64,000 nucleotides of DNA from an uncultured Chitinophagaceae bacterium (GTDB lineage: Bacteria > Bacteroidota > Bacteroidia > Chitinophagales > Chitinophagaceae), in contig CALMYJ010000012.1 of NCBI GenBank assembly GCA_937873715.1, forward strand, positions 62,001-126,000, read 5' to 3'. Below, in pieces: positions 28,096 through 37,241 of the stretch; position 1 is the first letter of the stretch, and every line of letters starts with the position of its first letter. A program made the translations under genes and the position numbers. The notes beneath the pieces were generated by a model. That model did no database searches and had not been told where the DNA came from. It saw nothing but the letters and a program-made list of their open reading frames with translations.

Positions 28096-29607
28096 ATGGA
28101 AAGAGAAATTAACAGGGATAGTTTTGAGCGGCTGCTTAGAGAAAAATCAGATGACTTCCGTATGTACCCCAGCAACAAGGTATGGAACAGCATCTACAAC
28201 AATTTTCACCCTGGCCGCAAATGGCCATCTGTAGCCATGTGCATTGGCCTGATTACAACACTACTGATGGTAGGCTACCTCAATACCAACAGCACCCATT
28301 CCAAAACAGCAACACCTGTTACTAACCCTGCAGTAGCCGAAACAACGGCACCGGTTATCCCACCTGCCGCTACAGCAGCCTACAACACAGTAATAGCAAC
28401 AAATAACCTTTCCAAAAAAGCATTACAAAGCCACGCCACCCCTGCAGCCAGGCAGTATGCTACCCATAGTAATGTATCAAAGCGTAGTACTGCAATAAAC
28501 ATAAAGGCTTCCAGCAACGTAACCACCATTAATACTATTGAAGTAGATGAAACGGATACAAACAATACAACCCCTGAAAATACTTTTACTGCTGCACAGC
28601 TTACCGGTAACAATACCGGCAGCGGGGAAACAACCGAAACACAATCATCTTTTGTACAAAGCATACAGCTACCTGAAACAGTAACTGAGTTCAGCCGCAC
28701 TGAAGCCAACACAGCGGCACTTACCACTAAACTTAACGAAAAAATTTACGCTGAAAACAAAGCAATACTGGCAGCCACTGAAAAGCAAAGCAATACAGCA
28801 GCACTAAATCCTGAGCAAATTTCGTGGATAGAAGATTATGCCCTGCACAACAGGCCTGTAACCAAAGCCTGGAAAGGCAAACTTGCCTGGCAGGCTTATG
28901 CGGCACCATCTATCGTATACCGCAGGCTGTACAACAATATCAATAAAGAACATGCACAACAGTTTGGCTTTACCAACAGCATTTATTACGACAATATTGA
29001 ACAGCTCATTACCGAAAAACCTTCCTGGGGTATGGAAGCCGGTGCCGGGCTGCAATACAGCCTGCTCAAATGGGTGAAACTGCGTACAGGAATACAAATG
29101 AACTATACCCGGTACGTGATACATGCTTTTAAAAACAGCCACCCTACTACCACGGCACTTACCATGATACATCCGCAAACACAATTACCTTACGAGGTTT
29201 TTCGCTCCACACCTTACTCCAACAAGTTTGGCCTTATACCGGCCCGCCTGCGCAACCAAACCCTGCAACTCTCCATACCTGTAGGCTTAGACCTGCGGCT
29301 TAGCAAAATGAATAACCTGGAATGGTACGTTGCCGGCAGTATTCAACCTACCCTGGTGCTTGGTGGCAGTGCCTACCTCATCTCATCAGACAGGTTGAGT
29401 TACGTAAGTGACAAATCCATGCTCAGCAGCCTCAACATGAATATGGCTTTTGAAACCTATCTTTCTTACAAAAGCAGCAATGGCTATACCTGGCAACTTG
29501 GGCCGCAATACCGCACCCAGTTATCATCTACTTATACCGGGCAGTACGCTATTGGCGAAAAATTGCAGAATTACAGCTTTAAAGTAGGCATCAGCAAAGC
29601 CTTTTAA
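28096..29607 (+). CDS. Sigma-factor partner: cytoplasmic stub, one membrane helix, linker and C-terminal beta-barrel-like domain
   Basis: 503 aa from the ATG at 28096. A TTG at 28048 would add 16 charged residues; the family-like part starts at MEREINRDSFERLLREK. Residues 1-43 are charged and cytoplasmic, with the motif YPSNKVWNSIYNNF. A single membrane helix is at about 44-61. A Thr/Asn/Ala/Ser-rich linker spans about 62-270. The C-terminal part, about 275-503, alternates polar and aromatic residues in amphipathic strands and ends in Phe, like an outer-membrane beta-barrel. Similar proteins follow ECF sigma genes in many Bacteroidota and are labelled outer membrane beta-barrel proteins. An anti-sigma or sensor role is my inference. 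Confidence 0.65.
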   Translation: MEREINRDSFERLLREKSDDFRMYPSNKVWNSIYNNFHPGRKWPSVAMCIGLITTLLMVGYLNTNSTHSKTATPVTNPAVAETTAPVIPPAATAAYNTVIATNNLSKKALQSHATPAARQYATHSNVSKRSTAINIKASSNVTTINTIEVDETDTNNTTPENTFTAAQLTGNNTGSGETTETQSSFVQSIQLPETVTEFSRTEANTAALTTKLNEKIYAENKAILAATEKQSNTAALNPEQISWIEDYALHNRPVTKAWKGKLAWQAYAAPSIVYRRLYNNINKEHAQQFGFTNSIYYDNIEQLITEKPSWGMEAGAGLQYSLLKWVKLRTGIQMNYTRYVIHAFKNSHPTTTALTMIHPQTQLPYEVFRSTPYSNKFGLIPARLRNQTLQLSIPVGLDLRLSKMNNLEWYVAGSIQPTLVLGGSAYLISSDRLSYVSDKSMLSSLNMNMAFETYLSYKSSNGYTWQLGPQYRTQLSSTYTGQYAIGEKLQNYSFKVGISKAF

Positions 29608-29709
29608 ACCACCACAAAAAAGCTGGATTACCAGGCCCGTTTACAACAATTTTTTAGCCGGATATACGTTTTTAATATTGCTCCCAAAAGAGCACAATTT
29701 CAATAAAAG

Positions 29710-29739
29710 CCACTGCTCCCGTACCTGCAGTGGTTTTTT
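29710..29739 (+). terminator. Terminator after the sigma-partner gene
   Basis: A 7-bp stem, CCACTGC (29710-29716) with GCAGTGG (29727-29733), a 10-base loop and a T6 tract (29734-29739). The last T's form part of the -33 element of the next promoter. Confidence 0.75.
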
Positions 29740-29767
29740 GTACGCTACGGTATAAGGGCTAATTTTG
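29737..29767 (+). promoter_or_regulatory. Complete promoter TTTG-N19-TAATTTTG for the lipoprotein gene
   Basis: TTTG at 29737-29740, exactly 19 bases, then TAATTTTG at 29760-29767: a full match to the Bacteroidota primary-sigma consensus. Four bases separate it from the ATG at 29772, so the transcript should be leaderless or nearly so. The -33 box is made from the T-tract of the preceding terminator. Confidence 0.75.
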
Positions 29768-29771
29768 CATT

Positions 29772-30380
29772 ATGAAAAAAGTTATAGCCGCTTTTGCATT
29801 ACTTATTTTTTTATCAAACTGCAGCAACAACAGCAAAGAAAATACGGCCGCACAAAACAATGAAATAACTGAAGAAGACAGTACGGCGGTAAATTTTTTC
29901 CCGGTAACCGCATTTTTAAAAGGCCAAATGGCCGAACTGGATTCTTTACCCATTACATTTTTATACACCCGCAGCCAAAATAACAGCATCGACTCTGCTT
30001 GGGTAAAACGAGACACCATACACAAAATACTTCAGCCATTTGCTGACATAAACATCACCGAGCACAACCTTACCCACCTTTTTACAGCCAGCAAATTCAA
30101 CGACCAATCGGTAGAAGCGATCACCTTTACACATACACCGAAGGGGCTATTACCGGATAGTATTAAGCTACGCAACTGGAGCCTGTACATTAGTCCCGAA
30201 ACAGGCAAAATAATAAAGCTATACCTGCTCCTCCAATACAACAACAATAAAGAAACTGTTACCCAACAACTAACCTGGCAAACAGGAAAATGGGCTAAAA
30301 TAACCACCCTGCAGCATACCGCAGACAACAAAAACAGCAAATTGGTAAAAGAAGAAAAACTAATTTGGGATTTTGATTAA
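29772..30380 (+). CDS. Lipoprotein, unknown function
   Basis: 202 aa. The signal peptide MKKVIAAFALLIFLSNCSN has its lipobox cysteine near residue 17. The mature protein is acidic near the front (ITEEDSTAVNFF) and then alternates strands: SLPITFLYTRSQ, LRNWSLYISPETGKIIKLYLLLQYN and ETVTQQLTWQTGKWAKI. I recognise no domain. It has its own canonical promoter and is followed by uvrC after 35 bases, so uvrC may be transcribed from the same promoter. Confidence 0.75.
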   Translation: MKKVIAAFALLIFLSNCSNNSKENTAAQNNEITEEDSTAVNFFPVTAFLKGQMAELDSLPITFLYTRSQNNSIDSAWVKRDTIHKILQPFADINITEHNLTHLFTASKFNDQSVEAITFTHTPKGLLPDSIKLRNWSLYISPETGKIIKLYLLLQYNNNKETVTQQLTWQTGKWAKITTLQHTADNKNSKLVKEEKLIWDFD

Positions 30381-30415
30381 ACATAAGCTGTGTAGTATTA
30401 CCACAGCCCACAACT

Positions 30416-32248
30416 ATGACACAAGAGGCATTTTCGGTAATTGCACCTACTATACCACTACAACCCGGCATATATAAATATTACGATGCTGAAGGTAACC
30501 TGCTGTATGTGGGCAAGGCCAAAAGCCTGCGCAAAAGGGTAAGCTCCTATTTTTCAAAAACACATAACAGCTATAAAACTTACGAATTGGTAAACCGGAT
30601 TGCAACAATTGAATTTACCATCGTAAACAGTGAGCAGGATGCCTTCCTGCTCGAAAATTCGCTGATTAAAAAATTTCAGCCATTTTTTAATATCAACCTC
30701 AAAGACGATAAAACCTATCCCTATATCGTTATTAAAAATGAGCCCTTCCCCCGGGTTTTCTTTACCCGGAAAAAAATAAATGACGGATCTGAATACCTCG
30801 GCCCTTTTACATCGGTAGGCCGGGTAAGAGAACTGCTTGATTTTATAAAACAGTATATACAACTCCGCACCTGCAACCTTAATCTTGCACAAAAAAATAT
30901 TGAGCAAAAAAAATATAAGGTTTGCCTGGAATATCACCTTGGCAATTGTAAAGGCCCCTGCGAAGGCCTGCAGGACGAAGCAGGCTACCAGCAGGGCATC
31001 GAGCAGTTGCGCAACCTGCTAAAAGGAAACCTTACACCGGTAATTCAACATTACAAAAAACAAATGCAGGAACAGGCAGTTGCCCTGCAATTTGAAAAAG
31101 CAGAAGCCAGCAAAAAAAAACTGGAACACCTGCAATTATACAAAGCCAGCTCTACCATTGTTAACGAACGTACCGGCACCCTAGATGTATTTAGCATCCT
31201 GGAAGAAGGAGACACCGCTTATGTAAATTACCTCGCTGTAAATGACGGCGCTATTGTACAAACCAAAACACTTACCCTTACAAAAAAACTGGACGAAACT
31301 GCTGCTGAAGTACTCAGCTTTGCAATAGCACAAATCAGGCAAACATTCAATAGCAGTGCTGCCGAAATAATCGTACCCTTCGCCATAGAATTCCCGGAAG
31401 ACACGATAAAAATTACCATCCCTAAAGCAGGCAATAAAAAACAACTGCTGGAACTATCAGAAAAAAATGTACTGCACTTTAAAGATGAATTAAAGCGCAA
31501 AAAAATATTGCAGGTAGAAAATAAATCAACCAGCGAAATCAATAAAGTGCTGGAACAAATGCAGGCCGACCTGAAGCTGAAAGAATTGCCGCTGCATATT
31601 GAATGTTTTGATAACTCCAACTTCCAGGGTAGCTATCCCGTATCGGCAATGGTATGTTTTAAAAACGGCCTGCCCAGTAAAAACGACTACCGGAGGTTTA
31701 ATGTAAAAACAGTTACCGGCCCCAATGATTTTGCCACTATGACCGAAGTGGTATACCGCAGGTACAAGCGGCTGCAAGACGAAAGTAAAAGCCTGCCCAA
31801 CCTTGTAATTATAGATGGTGGCAAAGGGCAGTTAAGTGCCGCTATGGATAGCATTTTACAACTGGGCCTCGATGGCAAACTTACTGTAATAGGCCTGGCC
31901 AAAAATGAAGAAGAAATTTATTTTTACGGCGATACACAATCTGTAAAACTACCCTGGGATAGCGAAAGCCTGAAATTGCTGCGGCGCATCCGGGATGAGG
32001 TACACCGCTTTGGTATTAGCTTTCACCGCAACCAGCGCAGCCGGGGCAGTTTTAAAAACGAACTGGAAAACATTGAAGGCATTGGTAAAACAACCGTAGA
32101 TACACTGCTCAAAAAATTCAGGTCGGTAAAGAAAGTAAAAGAAGCCACCCCTGCCGAACTGGAAGCAGCTATTGGCAAATCGAAAACAACAATACTCATG
32201 CAGTATTTTGCCGCCACGCCTGTGGCAGGTAACAGCACCGCACCTTAA
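30416..32248 (+). CDS. uvrC: Excinuclease ABC subunit C
   Basis: A 610-aa nucleotide-excision-repair endonuclease that cuts both sides of a lesion with UvrAB. The N-terminal GIY-YIG nuclease shows PGIYKYYDAEGNLLYVGKAKSLRKRV (about 18-43). A UVR motif lies near 205-240, the RNase H-like C-terminal nuclease has IECFDNSNFQGSYPVSAMV and LVIIDGGKGQLSAA, and a helix-hairpin-helix pair is at about 550-590 (IEGIGKTTVDTLLKKF). Cysteines CNL...CLEYHLGNCKGPCEG at about 150-180 match the Cys-rich region. Length is normal. Confidence 0.96.
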   Translation: MTQEAFSVIAPTIPLQPGIYKYYDAEGNLLYVGKAKSLRKRVSSYFSKTHNSYKTYELVNRIATIEFTIVNSEQDAFLLENSLIKKFQPFFNINLKDDKTYPYIVIKNEPFPRVFFTRKKINDGSEYLGPFTSVGRVRELLDFIKQYIQLRTCNLNLAQKNIEQKKYKVCLEYHLGNCKGPCEGLQDEAGYQQGIEQLRNLLKGNLTPVIQHYKKQMQEQAVALQFEKAEASKKKLEHLQLYKASSTIVNERTGTLDVFSILEEGDTAYVNYLAVNDGAIVQTKTLTLTKKLDETAAEVLSFAIAQIRQTFNSSAAEIIVPFAIEFPEDTIKITIPKAGNKKQLLELSEKNVLHFKDELKRKKILQVENKSTSEINKVLEQMQADLKLKELPLHIECFDNSNFQGSYPVSAMVCFKNGLPSKNDYRRFNVKTVTGPNDFATMTEVVYRRYKRLQDESKSLPNLVIIDGGKGQLSAAMDSILQLGLDGKLTVIGLAKNEEEIYFYGDTQSVKLPWDSESLKLLRRIRDEVHRFGISFHRNQRSRGSFKNELENIEGIGKTTVDTLLKKFRSVKKVKEATPAELEAAIGKSKTTILMQYFAATPVAGNSTAP

Positions 32249-32260
32249 GCACTAATACTA

Positions 32261-32280
32261 AAAAAGCCCCTCACGGGGCT
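32261..32280 (-). terminator. Terminator for the secreted-unknown gene at 32304
   Basis: Stem AGCCCC (32265-32270) with GGGGCT (32275-32280) and a 4-base loop. On the minus strand it is followed by a T run (complement of 32261-32265 and beyond), so it terminates the gene ending at 32304 rather than uvrC. Confidence 0.75.
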
Positions 32281-32303
32281 GGTTATAGTTAGAAAGCAAA
32301 AAA

Positions 32304-32783
32304 CTATTTAAGGCGCTTCAGCAGCATCACATAGCCACAAAGGTCTTTCTTTTTCTTTTTGTTTACCTGCAGCGGTTTTATCATGTGGTACTCCGAAAAC
32401 CTGGGCACATAATCGTACCGGATAATATTACCATCCACATCGCCCCACATTTTTTTCTGGTACATTACTTCCTTTTCATTCCAGTCGTACATCCTTACTT
32501 CGTATAATTTGGAGCTGGCATCGCCAATAAAAATAAACTGGTACCAGCTACCCTGGTTCAGCGGCACTATTACCGGCATCTCGTATTCGCTTTCCATCGT
32601 CATCGAAGCCTCTTTTACCACGATAAAGCCCTGCTTTATCATTTCCTGTTTGATACTGTCGGCCTGGTGAAGAATGGTAGCATCGCCACAGGCCGACTGG
32701 CGTATTACATTACCATTTTGCCCCTGCGCCTGCAGTGCAGTAATCGCTATTAACAATACAAAAGATAAAATAGTATTTTTCAT
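32304..32783 (-). CDS. Secreted protein, unknown function
   Basis: 159 aa with a cleavable signal peptide (about 1-20, ending LQAQG). The mature protein has two cysteines (QSACGDA and DLCGYV), a central strand-rich part (GSWYQFIFIGDASSKLYEVRMYDWNEKEVMYQ) and a lysine patch, NKKKKKD, near the end. No family recognised. It may be a periplasmic or secreted beta-sandwich protein. It is a single gene with its own terminator. Confidence 0.75.
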   Translation of the reverse strand: MKNTILSFVLLIAITALQAQGQNGNVIRQSACGDATILHQADSIKQEMIKQGFIVVKEASMTMESEYEMPVIVPLNQGSWYQFIFIGDASSKLYEVRMYDWNEKEVMYQKKMWGDVDGNIIRYDYVPRFSEYHMIKPLQVNKKKKKDLCGYVMLLKRLK

Positions 32784-32950
32784 CAGATATCCAATTGCAA
32801 TAACGGCAGGGTACAGCTCAACTTTTTAACCTGTTTTGTATCTGCCCCAAATAGGCATCGAGTCAAAATCATGGTTTTGCCGGTTATGCTATCAAGAAAC
32901 GCTGAAATTGCTGGATTATTTTAATAAATCGGTAAGAATTTTCTGTACAC

Positions 32951-35900
32951 TTAACGCAGCAGCACCACGCTGCCTTTTTTAGTAATTACCTCACCCCTGT
33001 AGGTAACGCCCTGGGCCATCCACACAAAGCTGGCAGGGTCTTGCAGGCGGCCCTTAAAAGTACCATCCCAGCCTTTACCAATTTCGGTAGTGGTATATAC
33101 CATTTGCCCCAGCCGGTTAAACACCCTGAAATAATTAAGCTGCCTTATGCCTAAGGCCACCGGCTTCATTACGTCATTAAGTCCATCGCCATTGGGCGAA
33201 AAAGCAGTAGGCACATAAAAGCCCGGAGGTAATTTGAATACTTTAATATTAAGCGTATCGTATCCCTCGCAATTACCGGTACGGGTAGTGAGTTTAACAA
33301 TATACCGGGTATCGTTTTCCGGAAGGGCAACAGGGTTGCGTATGGCCGCATTGCTCAGCCACAATGAGGGTGTCCACTGGTAAAAATCATTATTCAGTCC
33401 GCCACTTACATTAAGCTGTAGTGGCTGGCCCAGTACCACGCTGGTATCATTTATGGTTTTGACATTTACTTTTGGATAAACTCTCACCCATACCGTATCA
33501 TTTACCGGTCTGGGACAACCGAGGTTATCCGTAACCGTTACAATATACCTGGTATCAGTGGTGGGTTGTATTACCTGTGGATTTGCAATCTGGGTGTTAC
33601 TTAAAAAATCTGGCGGCGCCCAACTATAAATACTGCCACCGGATGCCTGCAACTGAACCGGTTGTTCAAAACATACCAGCGTATCGTTACCGGCATGGGC
33701 AGCCGGGTAAGGCACAGTGGTTACTGTAATAAAATCCGAAGCTTCGCATTTACCAATATTGCCTGTTACTTTATAAGTTACCGCAGCATCAAGTGGCCTT
33801 GCCACCGGGTGCTTGATGATATCGCTGCTGAGGTAAGTAGCAGGCTCCCACTTATAACTCAGGGCATCGCTATTGGTTTTTAAAGTAAATGTATCGGTGC
33901 GGCAGATAGTAGTATCGGTGCCGGCATTGATGGTTACAAAAAGTTTTACATCCACTAAAACCGTATCCCGGCTGATACAGCCAAATGCATCGGTAAGGGA
34001 TACAAAATAACTGGTAGGCACATCAGGACTCACCAATGGCGAACTTGCCGTAATGCTGCTGATCATATAATTAGGGCTCCATGCAAAGTTGCCCGTACCT
34101 GTAGCATTTAACCGGAGGGTGTCAATGGAGCAAATAAGGGTATCGTTGGTTAACCCCAATGCCGGCAGTGATCTTACAGTTACAACCAGCGAATCTGCCT
34201 TTGTGGCACTGCAACCAATAGTGCTGCCGTATACAAAATATTTTGTTGTAACTACAGGTGCTGCCACCGGGTTGGCAATAGTAGTACTGCTAAGGCCTGC
34301 AGCAGGCTCCCACCGGTAACTATCGGAACCGGTAACATTCAATTGTGCTGTTTGCTGCCCGATACAAATTGCAACATCCGGCCCGGCTTGGGGCACCAGC
34401 AGTTTTTTTACTACAATAGGTACTGTAGCAGTGCGCTTACAATGCTTACCCCAGGTAGTGGTCAACGAATACGTAATATCAGCTACTGGAAAAGCCCTGG
34501 TTGACTGATTGCTGGCAAAGCTGGTTGATACAGCTGGCGACCATTGCCAGCTTACGCCGCTTGTATAATTGCTGCTGCCGGTAAGTGTAATGGTATCCCC
34601 TTCGCAAATGGATGTTGAGGAAGCGGTAATACTGTTAGTAAGATTATTAACCGGGTTAAGCTTTACGGAATCTGTATTGGTGCAGCCGTTGGCATTAAGG
34701 GTAACGTATAGTGTAGACGGTACCGTTCTAAATACCAGGGGCGTTGCTGTATTGGCACCCTGCATATTTACCGCAGGCGACCATGTAAAATTTCCGGCAC
34801 CTTCGGCCCTAAGCTGCAGGGTATCCAGTGCACAATAAGTGGTGTCTTTAGGAAAAACGGCTAAAGGTGGTTTCTCCGGTATAACTATATCTTTTTCAAT
34901 AAACCCTGTACAACCAAAGCTGCTGGTAACATTCAGCCGCACTTTATACGTACCGGCATTATCATAAGTGTAAGCCGGGTTGCGAAGTATGCTTGTATCT
35001 TCAATAGTACCGGTATTACCAAAATCCCAGCGCCAACTGTTTATTTGCCCATAGCTGGTGGTTGACTTATCTACAAAGCTTACCGGCACCCCCTTGCAAT
35101 AAGGAGCAACGGGTTCTAAATCGGGTAAAAAACCAGGGTATACCCTTACTAATAATATGGCAGAATCGGCACAAAGACCGCCAATAGTTACTTTTAGCTT
35201 TGCTGTAAAAACGCCGGTATCGCTGTACGTATGGGTAGGTGTGGGTAAGTTGGAAATATTATTTGCTCCCGATGCCGAATCACCAAAAGTCCATTCAAAT
35301 AATGTACCGGTTGGATTAGGAACATCGTTGGAAAATGACACATTATAACTATCGCAAACAACTGCTTTGGGTGCCAGCCGGGCTACAATGGGTACACAAT
35401 CTCTTACTTTAATGTGCAGCTCTTTTCTCGACTGGCCCAGGAGAATTCCATTACGATATTCATTTACACAAACAGTAACCACATACTCGCCAGTCATCAA
35501 TATTGGCGGCGCAATACCGCTTAGCAAGCCGGTTTTTGAATCGATAGTAACCTGGTTACCCATTGGGCTGGTACCTGAGTAACCAATAGTGTAAGGCACT
35601 GCCGCAAACGGTGGTGAAGCAGAAATAACTGGTGCAGGAACACCCATAGCACCACCGGCATAGGCAGAACAAAGGCTGTAGGTAAGTTCATCGCCATCCG
35701 GGTCGCTAGCCTGTACCTGGTAGCTAAAATAACTGCCGGAACAAACTACCACTGTATCGTTTACTAAAAAACGGGGGCTGCTGTTTTTGTCTGCATTTGG
35801 CACCGGTGAAGCCGTTCCGGGAATTTGTATCGCATAAGTATTGCCCACCGAGCCGGAACCAAAAAGGTTATCCATATTATCTATACGGCAGCATCGCTGG

Positions 35901-36292
35901 TAGCTTATAATATAACCGCCGGGCCTTGGGGCCAGTTCGTATACCTTTTCATAATCTACAACCCTGTAAAAACATATGGCCTGGTTACCACTGATACAGG
36001 GATCATCAGTAGTTTTTGAAAGCAGCCTGCTGGAGGATAACCATACCTGGTCGGTACCCAAAGTTTCAAGGCTGGCACCATCAAAAAAAGTAAGGGAAAT
36101 CAAATCATCTATCTGCATACTTTGCGATGTACAATCCATATACACCGTATAGGTAAGCCTGTAGCGAAGGTTGTTGGGATTTTGCGTACCGGGGCCAAGG
36201 TAGGTATATGTAACAAATCCTCCCTTTAGATGGCGTGCCTGCAAATTTTCGGCGCCGGTTAACAACAACAAAAAAATTATAATCCGCTTCAT
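32951..36292 (-). CDS. Large PKD-repeat protein with CHU_C type B T9SS sorting domain
   Basis: 1113 aa. The signal peptide ends near residue 19 (ENLQARH). The N-terminal domain, RHLKGGFVTYTYLG, is typical of this Bacteroidota surface-protein group. Two PKD domains lie at about 325-395 and 405-480 (FEWTFGDSASG, WRWDFGNTG), then a series of about seven Ig-like repeats, each with D-T-(I/V)-C followed by L-x-A-x-G and Y-x-W-x-P motifs. The C-terminus, PTAFSPNGDGLNDVMKP to VVLLR, is the gliding motility-associated CHU_C domain, a type B T9SS signal. It is probably a surface adhesin or matrix protein. The ATG at 36292 is chosen because a normal signal peptide follows. Confidence 0.88.
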   Translation of the reverse strand: MKRIIIFLLLLTGAENLQARHLKGGFVTYTYLGPGTQNPNNLRYRLTYTVYMDCTSQSMQIDDLISLTFFDGASLETLGTDQVWLSSSRLLSKTTDDPCISGNQAICFYRVVDYEKVYELAPRPGGYIISYQRCCRIDNMDNLFGSGSVGNTYAIQIPGTASPVPNADKNSSPRFLVNDTVVVCSGSYFSYQVQASDPDGDELTYSLCSAYAGGAMGVPAPVISASPPFAAVPYTIGYSGTSPMGNQVTIDSKTGLLSGIAPPILMTGEYVVTVCVNEYRNGILLGQSRKELHIKVRDCVPIVARLAPKAVVCDSYNVSFSNDVPNPTGTLFEWTFGDSASGANNISNLPTPTHTYSDTGVFTAKLKVTIGGLCADSAILLVRVYPGFLPDLEPVAPYCKGVPVSFVDKSTTSYGQINSWRWDFGNTGTIEDTSILRNPAYTYDNAGTYKVRLNVTSSFGCTGFIEKDIVIPEKPPLAVFPKDTTYCALDTLQLRAEGAGNFTWSPAVNMQGANTATPLVFRTVPSTLYVTLNANGCTNTDSVKLNPVNNLTNSITASSTSICEGDTITLTGSSNYTSGVSWQWSPAVSTSFASNQSTRAFPVADITYSLTTTWGKHCKRTATVPIVVKKLLVPQAGPDVAICIGQQTAQLNVTGSDSYRWEPAAGLSSTTIANPVAAPVVTTKYFVYGSTIGCSATKADSLVVTVRSLPALGLTNDTLICSIDTLRLNATGTGNFAWSPNYMISSITASSPLVSPDVPTSYFVSLTDAFGCISRDTVLVDVKLFVTINAGTDTTICRTDTFTLKTNSDALSYKWEPATYLSSDIIKHPVARPLDAAVTYKVTGNIGKCEASDFITVTTVPYPAAHAGNDTLVCFEQPVQLQASGGSIYSWAPPDFLSNTQIANPQVIQPTTDTRYIVTVTDNLGCPRPVNDTVWVRVYPKVNVKTINDTSVVLGQPLQLNVSGGLNNDFYQWTPSLWLSNAAIRNPVALPENDTRYIVKLTTRTGNCEGYDTLNIKVFKLPPGFYVPTAFSPNGDGLNDVMKPVALGIRQLNYFRVFNRLGQMVYTTTEIGKGWDGTFKGRLQDPASFVWMAQGVTYRGEVITKKGSVVLLR

Positions 36293-36406
36293 AGTATTAT
36301 CGCTCCACCCATTCACAAAGACCTAAATGTAGCCAAAAACGCTGTTCCACCGGCCAAAGGCTGCATTTTTTAGGACAAACGGACAAAATGCTGCAGCCTG
36401 CAGACA

Positions 36407-37222
36407 TTACGCAAAACAAACGGACAAAAAACTATTTAAAATTTCATTTACCCTCCCTGTTTCTTCCCACATGCCCATGTGGCCGCTGTATCGCAAAATA
36501 TGTACAATGGATACCTGCGGCAAATGGCTTTGCTCTAAACTGGCCTGCATGGGAACCGCCGTATCGTATTGCCCTATTATAAACAATACCGGCCGGGTAA
36601 TGTTGTGCAGCACGGCTGTTCTGTCGGGTCGGGCTATCATGGCTTGATAATATTGCACCAGTGCTTCGGCGCTAAATTGATGCCCATCATGCACCAGGGC
36701 CTCTACTTTTTCAGGGTTACTCTGCTTGTAACCTTCGCTAAACAAGCCGGGAATAGCAGTTTGCAAAAAGGGAGCAGCCCCTTTTTCTTCAATAAACGTA
36801 ATGGCCTTTTGCCTGCTTTTCTTTTTCTCCTCGCTATCGGCATAGGCCGATGAATGAAAAAGACTAAGCCCGGCCAGGAACTCCGGGTACCTTTCTGCAA
36901 AAGCCAGCGCTATATAGCCGCCCATGCTATGGCCTATAAATGCCACAGGATTATTAGGGGATACTGCTTCTGCATCAGTAATTTTTTTTATTATTTCAGC
37001 ATAGTCATCTATCCCTGCACCGCCAACCCACTCCGATTTTCCACTGCCCGGTATATCCGGTATAATGAGTAAATAACTCTCTTCCAGTTCAGTCAACTGC
37101 TGGTTCCATATCTGCCCGTCTTCCCCAAAGCCATGCAGCAACAATACCGGCCTACCGGCACCGGCTATGCGGTAGCAGATTTTTTTTTCCTTCCAGTGTA
37201 AAAATTTCTCTTGTATCATCAT
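36407..37222 (-). CDS. Alpha/beta hydrolase
   Basis: 271 aa of the alpha/beta hydrolase fold. Features are LLLHGFGEDGQIWNQQL (oxyanion region HGFG), PDIPGSGKSEW, the nucleophile elbow IGHSMGG with Ser near 96, a cap region at about 120-190, the acid in IIGQYDTAVP, and the catalytic His in LRYSGHMGMWEE. Cytoplasmic, no signal peptide. The substrate cannot be told. The DUF4105 gene lies 19 bases upstream on the same strand, so they may share a transcript. Confidence 0.88.
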   Translation of the reverse strand: MMIQEKFLHWKEKKICYRIAGAGRPVLLLHGFGEDGQIWNQQLTELEESYLLIIPDIPGSGKSEWVGGAGIDDYAEIIKKITDAEAVSPNNPVAFIGHSMGGYIALAFAERYPEFLAGLSLFHSSAYADSEEKKKSRQKAITFIEEKGAAPFLQTAIPGLFSEGYKQSNPEKVEALVHDGHQFSAEALVQYYQAMIARPDRTAVLHNITRPVLFIIGQYDTAVPMQASLEQSHLPQVSIVHILRYSGHMGMWEETGRVNEILNSFLSVCFA

Positions 37223-37241
37223 TTAGTTTAAGGCGTAAAAT

